A program made the position numbers and the translations under genes. DNA of 64,000 nucleotides from JAGLCW01 sp964427915. Its GTDB lineage: Bacteria; Caldisericota; Caldisericia; UBA6126. The stretch covers positions 1 to 64,000 of the forward strand of contig CAYRWA010000058.1 of assembly GCA_964427915.1 (NCBI GenBank), written 5' to 3'. How positions within the stretch are numbered: the stretch's first letter is position 1; every line of letters begins with the position of its first letter. This document shows, piece by piece, positions 44,237-50,997 of this stretch. A model generated the notes under the pieces. The model was not told where the DNA came from and searched no databases. It saw only the letters and a list, made by a program, of their open reading frames with translations.

Positions 44237-45952
44237 ATGATATTCAATAAAAAAAGAAAAAGTTTTGTTTCCATCTTGTGTATAGGATTATTGGTTTTTT
44301 CATTTTGCATGGTTTCTTGTAGCAAAGATGTTGTTAAACAAGATCCCCCTCCGAATGGTACACATTTACCCACAGAATCCAATGCCAACAAAGAGAAAAA
44401 TTCCCCCTCTGATAATGCCCAAGAGAAACCGAGTGAAAAGGATTCAGAAGCAGAACAGAACAACGATGACATACTAGAAAAAGATCATCTTTCTCCTCTT
44501 CAAGGTCCTGCTTTGCAGCGCAAACCTCTTCATCGTTATCCATCAACAATGGGGCCACCATCACATGGTAGTATGTGGAATGATAATGAAATCTTTGTAA
44601 GTACAGGAGAAGCTGGTTTTACAAGAATTGCGTTATCAAATCAGGAAATGGTTGAGACAGAATCCTATTTTTATAACAGAGCTTTTTTACAAGCTTCCAC
44701 TGATTATTTTCTTTGCCGCGACAAATCTCATTTGTTCTGTATGTCAAAGCGAGATTCCCGGGAAATCTGGAAACAGGAGATTTCTCCAAGTGGAAATGAT
44801 TACTATTTTGCTGTTAACGAGGACATTGTTGTTCGTATGCTTTTTGATAGCTCTCTCCAGCAAGCTACAGTCAAGGGTATTCAGGCTACCACTGGAAAAG
44901 CTCTGTGGACAATGATTCTCGAAGATAAATCCCATTCATTTTTAGGATTTTCACCTTCGATTCTACTCTTTACAGAAGGATCTTCTTTGGTTGGGATACA
45001 CCCCTCAACGGGAGAAAAGTCATGGCAACACAATGCAATTCTGCAGCTTTCTGATGAACCCTACCAGCAAGAATACTATCGAAATTTCCGCATTTTATCT
45101 GATTATAGCATTTTTATCCCTATCCAAGAAAACGGTGAACCCTTTGCATACCGCATTGAACCACAAACCGGGGAAATCCTTGCTGAATATCGGTATGAAT
45201 CACCGCAAGAAGTTCGTTTTCAGAGCTCTTACATAGAACAGTCCTCTTCCATTTTGTGCAGTTATAGAAAAGCATCGCAGTATTTCTTTATAGCATTTGA
45301 TAAAGATCATGGAAATGTTTTATGGCAAACACCTTTCCATCAAGTTCTCGGTGATTTTTCTAAACAGCATGGTGTGGAATGTGAATACACAATTCTCGAA
45401 AGCTTACATCAAAGAGTTCTAGTTGAGATCTCTTTCTCAACTATTGTTTGTCTAAACACTGAAACAGGTGAAATTCTTTGGAGTCATCAATCGGAGTTTT
45501 CACAACTTAAAGCTGTTTGGAAAGATGCTATATATACCCGTCTCATTGAATCGCAAGACCAAAAAATCCGCATTGAATTTGTTTCCATTGAAACTGGCTC
45601 TCTACTGAAAGATGTTGCAATCCCCTCTACATTCCAAATACCAAATGCTGCAATTTCATGTATATACACTACAGATCAAAACATCCTTATTAGAATGAAT
45701 ATTGAAGATAGTCCCTACTGGTTGTTTTTTAAACCAGATGGTACTTCCATTGACTATGGTGGATACCTTCCCGAATCAGAAGAGACCCTTCCCACAAACC
45801 TTGTGTTTTTTGTTACATCAAAACATAACCAGATGTTGTTTCTGGTCTCTGGTGAAAATGGTTATGAATTAGAAATTTTTACAATACCCGATTATGCATA
45901 TCGCATTAACGGAGATCCAAGGCAGGCAAACTATGAATCTCCGTTGCTATAA
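44237..45952 (+). CDS. PQQ-like beta-propeller lipoprotein (BamB-like)
   Basis: 571 aa. The start at 44237 gives a lipoprotein signal (basic N-terminus, hydrophobic stretch, MVSC with lipidated Cys28); a longer reading from 44099 would run inside ferritin. A D/E/N/P-rich linker of about 80 residues follows. The rest is a WD40/PQQ-type propeller with repeated A-W strands: TGKALWTMIL, TGEKSWQHNA, HGNVLWQTPF, TGEILWSHQS. Such proteins bind partners or polymers at the cell surface. The role is unknown; it is not an enzyme with visible PQQ ligands. A terminator follows. Confidence 0.82.
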   Translation: MIFNKKRKSFVSILCIGLLVFSFCMVSCSKDVVKQDPPPNGTHLPTESNANKEKNSPSDNAQEKPSEKDSEAEQNNDDILEKDHLSPLQGPALQRKPLHRYPSTMGPPSHGSMWNDNEIFVSTGEAGFTRIALSNQEMVETESYFYNRAFLQASTDYFLCRDKSHLFCMSKRDSREIWKQEISPSGNDYYFAVNEDIVVRMLFDSSLQQATVKGIQATTGKALWTMILEDKSHSFLGFSPSILLFTEGSSLVGIHPSTGEKSWQHNAILQLSDEPYQQEYYRNFRILSDYSIFIPIQENGEPFAYRIEPQTGEILAEYRYESPQEVRFQSSYIEQSSSILCSYRKASQYFFIAFDKDHGNVLWQTPFHQVLGDFSKQHGVECEYTILESLHQRVLVEISFSTIVCLNTETGEILWSHQSEFSQLKAVWKDAIYTRLIESQDQKIRIEFVSIETGSLLKDVAIPSTFQIPNAAISCIYTTDQNILIRMNIEDSPYWLFFKPDGTSIDYGGYLPESEETLPTNLVFFVTSKHNQMLFLVSGENGYELEIFTIPDYAYRINGDPRQANYESPLL

Positions 45953-45959
45953 ATATGCG

Positions 45960-45996
45960 AAACAGGAAAAAAGTTCATTTTTTTTCTGTTTTTATT
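45960..45996 (+). terminator. AT-rich hairpin terminator after the lipoprotein gene
   Basis: AAACAGGAAAAAA (45960-45972) pairs with TTTTTTTCTGTTT (45979-45991), with one G-U pair, and a T-rich tract follows. Confidence 0.6.
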
Positions 45997-46063
45997 TCTT
46001 TTTTAGCAAATTTAATTACAATAATTAAAAATAAAACTCATATAATGAACAAGGAGTAACATC

Positions 46064-47416
46064 ATGATCCACAAAAAAGAGTTTGACTATTTACAGAAAG
46101 TATACGAAGAACAAAATTTTAGAATGATTTTGTTACACGGTACGGCTGGTGGAGGAAAAACGTATTTGGTGAGAAATTTCTTGAAAGACAAGAAAGGTTT
46201 CTATTTCAAATGTCTATCTCAACACCCACCTGTACAAATACGCCGTTTTATCCGTGTTGTTAGAAGACAATTCCCCGATTTTGAATCAGACATTACTTGG
46301 AAAGACTTCTTATCAAACCTTTATTCTTTAGCAAAAAAAGAAAACTTCATCGTTGTTTGGGATGATTTCCACTTTTTATACAAAATCACTCAGGATATTT
46401 TAACCTTGGTAGAAAAACACTCTGTTAATTCTCCATTTACTATTTTCATTACTTCTTCTTTCCCTCAAGCTAATTTTATTAGCTTCCGATTTTCCACCTT
46501 TTCAAAAGATCGCTTCCACGAGATTGAACTAAAACCCTTATCATTCCGAGAATTTCGTGACTACTATAAAGATATGGAACCCATACGACAAATTGAATTG
46601 TATGGAATTACTGGCGGTGTTTCCCGTTATATGGAATGGATCGATCCAAAACTTGACTTATTCGACAACGTGAAGCAGAATTTTATCTCGCCCGAACGAA
46701 TTCCTTTTTATGACCCAACCTCCGTATTACGTTACGAATTTCATGAACCTTCCACATATTATTCTGTTTTGCAAGTGCTAGCATATCATGAGTTAAAGAT
46801 TGGTGATCTTTCTCATCAGTTAAATCTGCAAACCCATAATTTAACATCTTTTGTGGATCGGCTTCGAGAAATGAAACTAATAGGCCGTGTAGTACCCGGA
46901 AATAGTACAAATCCGAAAGTAACTCGAAAAAGTAAATACATGATCAGTGATATGTTCTTGTATTTCTGGTTCCGTTATGTATATTTTGATCCAGAAGCTC
47001 TCCACATGTTAGATCCTGATATCATTGTTGAACACTTACGGGATGACTACAACAACTTCCTTGATCATGTTGTTGTAGAGATCAGCAAACAATGGTTATC
47101 CAATCTAGAAGAACCATTTACTCCCGTTTTAACCTCCCCGTGGTGGGATTATGAAGCACATAATGTTGACATTATGAGTACCGATTATCGCCGTGCAATA
47201 TTCGGTGACATTTTTATTGACGAAACACTCTATACAAAACAAATGTACAGATCATTTGTTGAAAGCACCCAAGTGGTTCCTTTTAAAACAAGAATTCGTC
47301 AAAAGCATTATTACTTCATAAGCAAAAAAGGGTTTACACAAGACCTTCGTAAAGTAGTGGGAAATAGAAAAAATGTGAAATTAATTACCTTAGAAGAGTT
47401 AGTTGAACTTATCTAA
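46064..47416 (+). CDS. Archaeal-type ATPase with DUF234-like C-terminal domain
   Basis: A 450-aa STAND-like ATPase. Walker A GTAGGGKT (residues 26-33); Walker B-like FIVVWDDFHFL (about 96-106), with Asp-Asp-Phe where relatives have DEFQ. A winged-helix region (LKIGDLSHQLNLQTHNLTSF) follows. The C-terminal DUF234 domain is recognised by MISDMFLYFWFRYVY and SPWWDYEAHNVDIMSTD. DUF234 is a PD-(D/E)XK-like nuclease fold, but the E-x-K after the Asp is not evident here (the aligned stretch reads FGDIFID). The function of this family is poorly known. AAGGAG lies 7 bases before the ATG; a TATAAT at 46041-46046 is so close that the leader would be about 11 bases. It has its own terminator. Confidence 0.85.
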   Translation: MIHKKEFDYLQKVYEEQNFRMILLHGTAGGGKTYLVRNFLKDKKGFYFKCLSQHPPVQIRRFIRVVRRQFPDFESDITWKDFLSNLYSLAKKENFIVVWDDFHFLYKITQDILTLVEKHSVNSPFTIFITSSFPQANFISFRFSTFSKDRFHEIELKPLSFREFRDYYKDMEPIRQIELYGITGGVSRYMEWIDPKLDLFDNVKQNFISPERIPFYDPTSVLRYEFHEPSTYYSVLQVLAYHELKIGDLSHQLNLQTHNLTSFVDRLREMKLIGRVVPGNSTNPKVTRKSKYMISDMFLYFWFRYVYFDPEALHMLDPDIIVEHLRDDYNNFLDHVVVEISKQWLSNLEEPFTPVLTSPWWDYEAHNVDIMSTDYRRAIFGDIFIDETLYTKQMYRSFVESTQVVPFKTRIRQKHYYFISKKGFTQDLRKVVGNRKNVKLITLEELVELI

Positions 47417-47421
47417 ATAAG

Positions 47422-47464
47422 AAAAAAAGCCCCTTCTTTGTATACAAAAGAAGGGGCTTTTTTT
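47422..47464 (+). terminator. Strong rho-independent terminator
   Basis: A long stem (47422-47440 with 47445-47464) with core AGCCCCTTCTTT / AAAGAAGGGGCT, flanked by A7 and T7 runs. It separates the ATPase gene from the exonuclease gene. Confidence 0.93.
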
Positions 47465-47470
47465 GTGGAT

Positions 47471-47498
47471 TTGTTCAGTTCAAAAGGCACCTTATAGG
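47471..47498 (+). promoter_or_regulatory. Putative promoter of the exonuclease gene
   Basis: TTGTTC (47471-47476) and TATAGG (47493-47498) with a 16-base spacer, 18 bases before the ATG at 47516. Confidence 0.4.
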
Positions 47499-47515
47499 GT
47501 ATAGTGGGGAAATCG

Positions 47516-48178
47516 ATGAAGAAAAAAAGACTCAAAGATGATTCTGTTATTGGTTTGTTTGACACTCCATCGTATGCAATTTTTGATTTTGAAACAACCG
47601 GTCTTCGTCCTCCATGCGATAAACCAGTACAGTTAGCCTATATTCTCTTGGACCGTAAATGGAGAATTCTCAATGCAAAAAATTTCTATTTTGAAGTTCA
47701 GGAAGAGATTCCTTTATCGGCAACAAAAGTCCATGGCTTAACAAAAGCTAAGCTTGCTCAGCTCGGAGCGAAACCATATACTACATATTCTAATGAAATC
47801 AAGTACGACTTTTTTACTAAAGGCTTATTATCTATTGCCCACAATGTAAATTTTGATATGCAGTTTTTGCGACACTTCTTTTTAGAAAATACAACTATTC
47901 CCACCTGGTGTACAATGAAGTACTATACAAGTATTGTAAAGTTACCAGGCTTATACAATGAGTACAAGTGGCCAAAAGTATCAGAGACTTTACTTCATTT
48001 GAACATTCAAGAGGAAGATGCATTGCAAACCTGTAAGGAATTCTATCAAAGCAGTGATATAGGGTATCATGATGCAAGGTTTGACATCGTTTGTATTTAT
48101 AAAATGATTCAAAAGGATGTAGTGCTTCGAGAAAATATCCAAAATGTATCCCAAAAGATTCTCACGGAGAAGGTTTGA
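47516..48178 (+). CDS. 3'-5' exonuclease, DEDDh family (DNA polymerase III epsilon-like)
   Basis: 220 aa from the ATG at 47516 (GGGGA just upstream); a GTG at 47504 is an alternative. Exo I: AIFDFETTGL (D-x-E). Exo II: IAHNVNFDMQFL (Asp). Exo III: YHDARFDIVCIYKM (H-x(4)-D). The middle has PLSATKVHGLT, as in the epsilon/DnaQ family. No helicase or polymerase is fused, so it is a stand-alone proofreading-like or RNase T-like exonuclease. Confidence 0.92.
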   Translation: MKKKRLKDDSVIGLFDTPSYAIFDFETTGLRPPCDKPVQLAYILLDRKWRILNAKNFYFEVQEEIPLSATKVHGLTKAKLAQLGAKPYTTYSNEIKYDFFTKGLLSIAHNVNFDMQFLRHFFLENTTIPTWCTMKYYTSIVKLPGLYNEYKWPKVSETLLHLNIQEEDALQTCKEFYQSSDIGYHDARFDIVCIYKMIQKDVVLRENIQNVSQKILTEKV

Positions 48179-48261
48179 GAAAATTTATCAAGATAGTATG
48201 TCCGTTATGGTCCCTTTACAGACATGCCACACAAATCATTTTTTTGGATAGATAGAGTTTT

Positions 48262-48804
48262 TTATCGTTCAACTTTTTTGGACAATTCGTATCCATATTT
48301 TGCGGCTTTTGTATTTAATGTGAGTTTGTTGTCAGAAAAGAAATCCCCTATTGCCTGGTTGAAGGAAGACAGTTCAATAACCTTGGTAATACCAAGCATG
48401 TAGCCTGTTGCCATCATGTTGGCAACAATACGAGTTCCAAACTCTTCTTCACATATTGCAGTAAATGGTTCTGTATGGGTAACTGCTTTGGAAATTGGAT
48501 CATAGTCAGGAATAAAGAAGCTATCTAAAATACGTACCCCATCTTCCTTAATAGATGTTCCAAACTTGGTGTAAGCTTCTTGGGTCATTAGAAGAAGAAT
48601 GTCAGGTACTTCGATTTCAGGAAAGAAGATTTCTCTGTCACTAATAATAACTTCGCTTTTTGTGGCACCACCACGAGCTTCTGCGCCATAAGATTGGGAT
48701 TGTAACGCAATTTTATTGTCTCTAAGGGCTGCTCGTGCAATAATCCGAGTCGCAGTAATTAATCCTTGACCCCCAGAACCTGAATATCGGATTTCTTTTC
48801 TCAT
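48262..48804 (-). CDS. korC: 2-oxoacid:ferredoxin oxidoreductase gamma subunit
   Basis: 180 aa. It begins RKEIRYSGSGGQGLITATRI, the POR gamma signature. Then QSYGAEARGGATKSEVIIS and a C-terminal LNTKAAKYGYELSKKVE-type helix. It is the last gene of korDABC and overlaps korB by 4 bases. With the alpha and beta subunits it converts a 2-oxoacid (probably 2-oxoglutarate or a branched-chain oxoacid) to the acyl-CoA, reducing ferredoxin. Confidence 0.93.
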   Translation of the reverse strand: MRKEIRYSGSGGQGLITATRIIARAALRDNKIALQSQSYGAEARGGATKSEVIISDREIFFPEIEVPDILLLMTQEAYTKFGTSIKEDGVRILDSFFIPDYDPISKAVTHTEPFTAICEEEFGTRIVANMMATGYMLGITKVIELSSFNQAIGDFFSDNKLTLNTKAAKYGYELSKKVER

Positions 48805-49616
48805 GATTCTCTCACCTTTTTTAAGAGTTGTTCACGTTTTTCGATGTACGACATTTGTTGATTATCTTCAATAAATTCACCCATGGGCAAATACGACGTT
48901 TTTTCTTCTTCAGATAATGCATCGTATTTTGATTGTAAAAGCAACAGTTCTTTTTGTTGTAACATCATTTTATATGCATCAGGAGTGCCGTTTAGGCGAC
49001 CATAATAAACGGGGCACTGCGTGATAATCTCGATGAGTGAAAATCCTTTTCTTGCAAAACCTTTTGTCATATACTTCTTCATGTTTCGATAGAAATAAGT
49101 TCCTGTTCGTGCAACATACGTAGCACCAGCACCAATGCAAAGTTTAACAAGATCAAATTGATTTTCAAAGTTACCAAAGCGTGCTGTTGTTCCCTTTTTA
49201 TTAGGAGCAGTTAAGGGAGATACCTGCCCTCCGGTCATACCATAAATGCTGTTGTTGAAGACTACAACAGTAATATCAATATTTCTCCTTGCGGCATGAA
49301 TAAGGTGGTTACCGCCAATTGCACTTGCATCTCCGTCTCCGGTAAACACAATAATCTTCTTATCAGGTCTGGCAAGTTTTATTGCTGTGGCAAAGGGGAT
49401 AGCACGACCATGCAATGTATGGACTTGGTCAAACTGTGTATATGTTCCAGATCGTGAGGAGCATCCGATACCTGAAATGCAAACAACATCTTTTTTTGTA
49501 CATCCCATTTCTTCTAGTGTTTCCATTGCTGCATGTAGTACAATGCCATTTCCGCAACCAGCACACCATATTGTAGGCAATCGATCGGGATTCAGAAACT
49601 TTTCACCTTTAATCAT
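48801..49616 (-). CDS. korB: 2-oxoacid:ferredoxin oxidoreductase beta subunit (ThDP-binding)
   Basis: 271 aa. LPTIWCAGCGNGIVLHA at the N-terminus, then ISGIGCSSRSGTY and the ThDP motif FTGDGDASAIGGNHLIHAAR, with NNSIYGMTGGQVSPLT and RTGTYFYRNMKKYM after it. Length is normal. It overlaps korA by 8 bases. Substrate range is undecided between 2-oxoglutarate and 2-oxoisovalerate. Confidence 0.95.
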   Translation of the reverse strand: MIKGEKFLNPDRLPTIWCAGCGNGIVLHAAMETLEEMGCTKKDVVCISGIGCSSRSGTYTQFDQVHTLHGRAIPFATAIKLARPDKKIIVFTGDGDASAIGGNHLIHAARRNIDITVVVFNNSIYGMTGGQVSPLTAPNKKGTTARFGNFENQFDLVKLCIGAGATYVARTGTYFYRNMKKYMTKGFARKGFSLIEIITQCPVYYGRLNGTPDAYKMMLQQKELLLLQSKYDALSEEEKTSYLPMGEFIEDNQQMSYIEKREQLLKKVRES

Positions 49617-50733
49617 GGAGTTCCTCGATTCTTCTTAGCATTTCTTTTGGTGGAATTAATTCTCCACCGATCTTTTCAATAAGATGTATTTTTTTGTTTG
49701 GCAGTATTCTTTGCATCTCGTAGAAATATTGACCAAGGTTTAGTTCGCTAACAATGATTCGCTTGGCATGTTTTGTAGCATCTTGTATTTTTTGAGGATC
49801 GATAGGGAATAATGTTTTTGGGCGAACCAATCCAATTTCTTGATGGCCTGAATAGAGTAAGGACTTTATTGTGCGACTGGCAACTCCATATGAAATAAAT
49901 ATCGTTTCTGCGTCAGGATTTAGTATCTCGACATCAAACAAATCAGAAGTATGTTTTTCAATTTTTCTGTGAATACGTCGAACAAGTCGATCAGCTACTT
50001 CGTAATCGGCACTTTGAAAACCATTCTCCATATGAATAAGACCAGTTACGCTGGTTCCGTATCCATCGCCAATAGTGCCCATGACAGGGACATCATCCGA
50101 AAAATTGCCGTACGGTAAATATTTATCACCAGGCTTGAGTGTAGGAAGAAGCCGGTTTACTATTTCTACTTCTTGTTGGGAGTCAATTTCTACTTTTTCT
50201 CTCATATGAACAATGGTTTCGGTAGTAAGAATAACAACTGGATTGCGATATTTTTCAGCAATATTAAAAGCTTGAATTGTCATTTCGTAAAGTTCTTGCA
50301 CAGAAGATGGGCTGAGCACAATTGCAGGATGATCACCATGGGTACCCCATCGTGATTGCATTACGTCCCCCTGGGATACTTTTGTGGGTAGCCCGGTAGA
50401 AGGTCCACCGCGTTGTACATTTACAACAACAATTGGTACTTCAGCAATCGTTGCATAACCCAGTCCTTCTTGCATTAAAGAAAAACCAGGACCCGAGGTG
50501 GCTGTCATGGATTTTTTTCCAGCTAGAGAAGCTCCAATGATAGCGGTGATACTGGCAATTTCATCTTCCATTTGGATAAAGATTTCTTCTTCTCTTGCAA
50601 GTTCGGTAGAGAAAAGCTCTGCAATTTCAGTAGACGGCGTAATGGGGTATCCTGCAAAAAAACCAATACCGGCCTTTATAGCACCTCTAACGCAAGCTTG
50701 AGCACCTTGTAAAATTTCCTTGTGTTTACTCAT
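49609..50733 (-). CDS. korA: 2-oxoacid:ferredoxin oxidoreductase alpha subunit
   Basis: 374 aa from the ATG at 50733. GAIKAGIGFFAGYPITPSTEIAEL is the pyrimidine-binding N-terminus. Then TATSGPGFSLMQEGLGYA, VPIVVVNVQRGGPSTGLPTK and GTHGDHPAIVLSPSSV follow, and a C-terminal transketolase-like domain (ISYGVASRTIK). The start overlaps the korD stop as ATGAGTAA; GAGG lies about 9 bases upstream. Confidence 0.95.
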   Translation of the reverse strand: MSKHKEILQGAQACVRGAIKAGIGFFAGYPITPSTEIAELFSTELAREEEIFIQMEDEIASITAIIGASLAGKKSMTATSGPGFSLMQEGLGYATIAEVPIVVVNVQRGGPSTGLPTKVSQGDVMQSRWGTHGDHPAIVLSPSSVQELYEMTIQAFNIAEKYRNPVVILTTETIVHMREKVEIDSQQEVEIVNRLLPTLKPGDKYLPYGNFSDDVPVMGTIGDGYGTSVTGLIHMENGFQSADYEVADRLVRRIHRKIEKHTSDLFDVEILNPDAETIFISYGVASRTIKSLLYSGHQEIGLVRPKTLFPIDPQKIQDATKHAKRIIVSELNLGQYFYEMQRILPNKKIHLIEKIGGELIPPKEMLRRIEELHD

Positions 50734-50926
50734 GAAAATGTACCTCAACGGCTAAATCTGGGCAATGCTCCTGGCACGATAAACATCCAATACAGGACGG
50801 TAAATCTTCTACAAATACATATCCTGTGGAATCAATAGCAAAAACATTTTTTGGACAGATTTGTACACAAATACCGCAACGCTTGCAGCGTTTTTCGTTA
50901 ATGACAACATCGCTTACTTTTTTCAA
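50726..50926 (-). CDS. korD: Ferredoxin-like delta subunit of 2-oxoacid oxidoreductase
   Basis: 66 aa with two [4Fe-4S] motifs: CKRCGICVQICP and CIGCLSCQEHCP. The start is TTG, with AGGT about 7 bases upstream. First gene of korDABC, with a consensus-like promoter 40-70 bases upstream. It passes electrons from the ThDP site to ferredoxin. Confidence 0.93.
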   Translation of the reverse strand: MKKVSDVVINEKRCKRCGICVQICPKNVFAIDSTGYVFVEDLPSCIGCLSCQEHCPDLAVEVHFHE

Positions 50927-50966
50927 GATAGTTACCTGCTTTCACTTAAAGCATTCATTACGTTGA

Positions 50967-50996
50967 ACATTAAAAAAAACAATCCAGTTTTGTCAA
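50967..50996 (-). promoter_or_regulatory. korDABC promoter
   Basis: On the minus strand a consensus TTGACA (50996-50991) and TAATGT (50972-50967) are 18 bases apart, about 40 bases before the korD TTG start. It gives kor an independent promoter downstream of the long shape/division gene string. Confidence 0.6.
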
Positions 50997-50997
50997 T

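Noticed and set aside
44099..44237. N-terminal extension of the lipoprotein gene into ferritin
   Set aside because: The extension has no ribosome-binding site and would bury the lipoprotein signal; the ATG at 44237 gives a proper lipobox.
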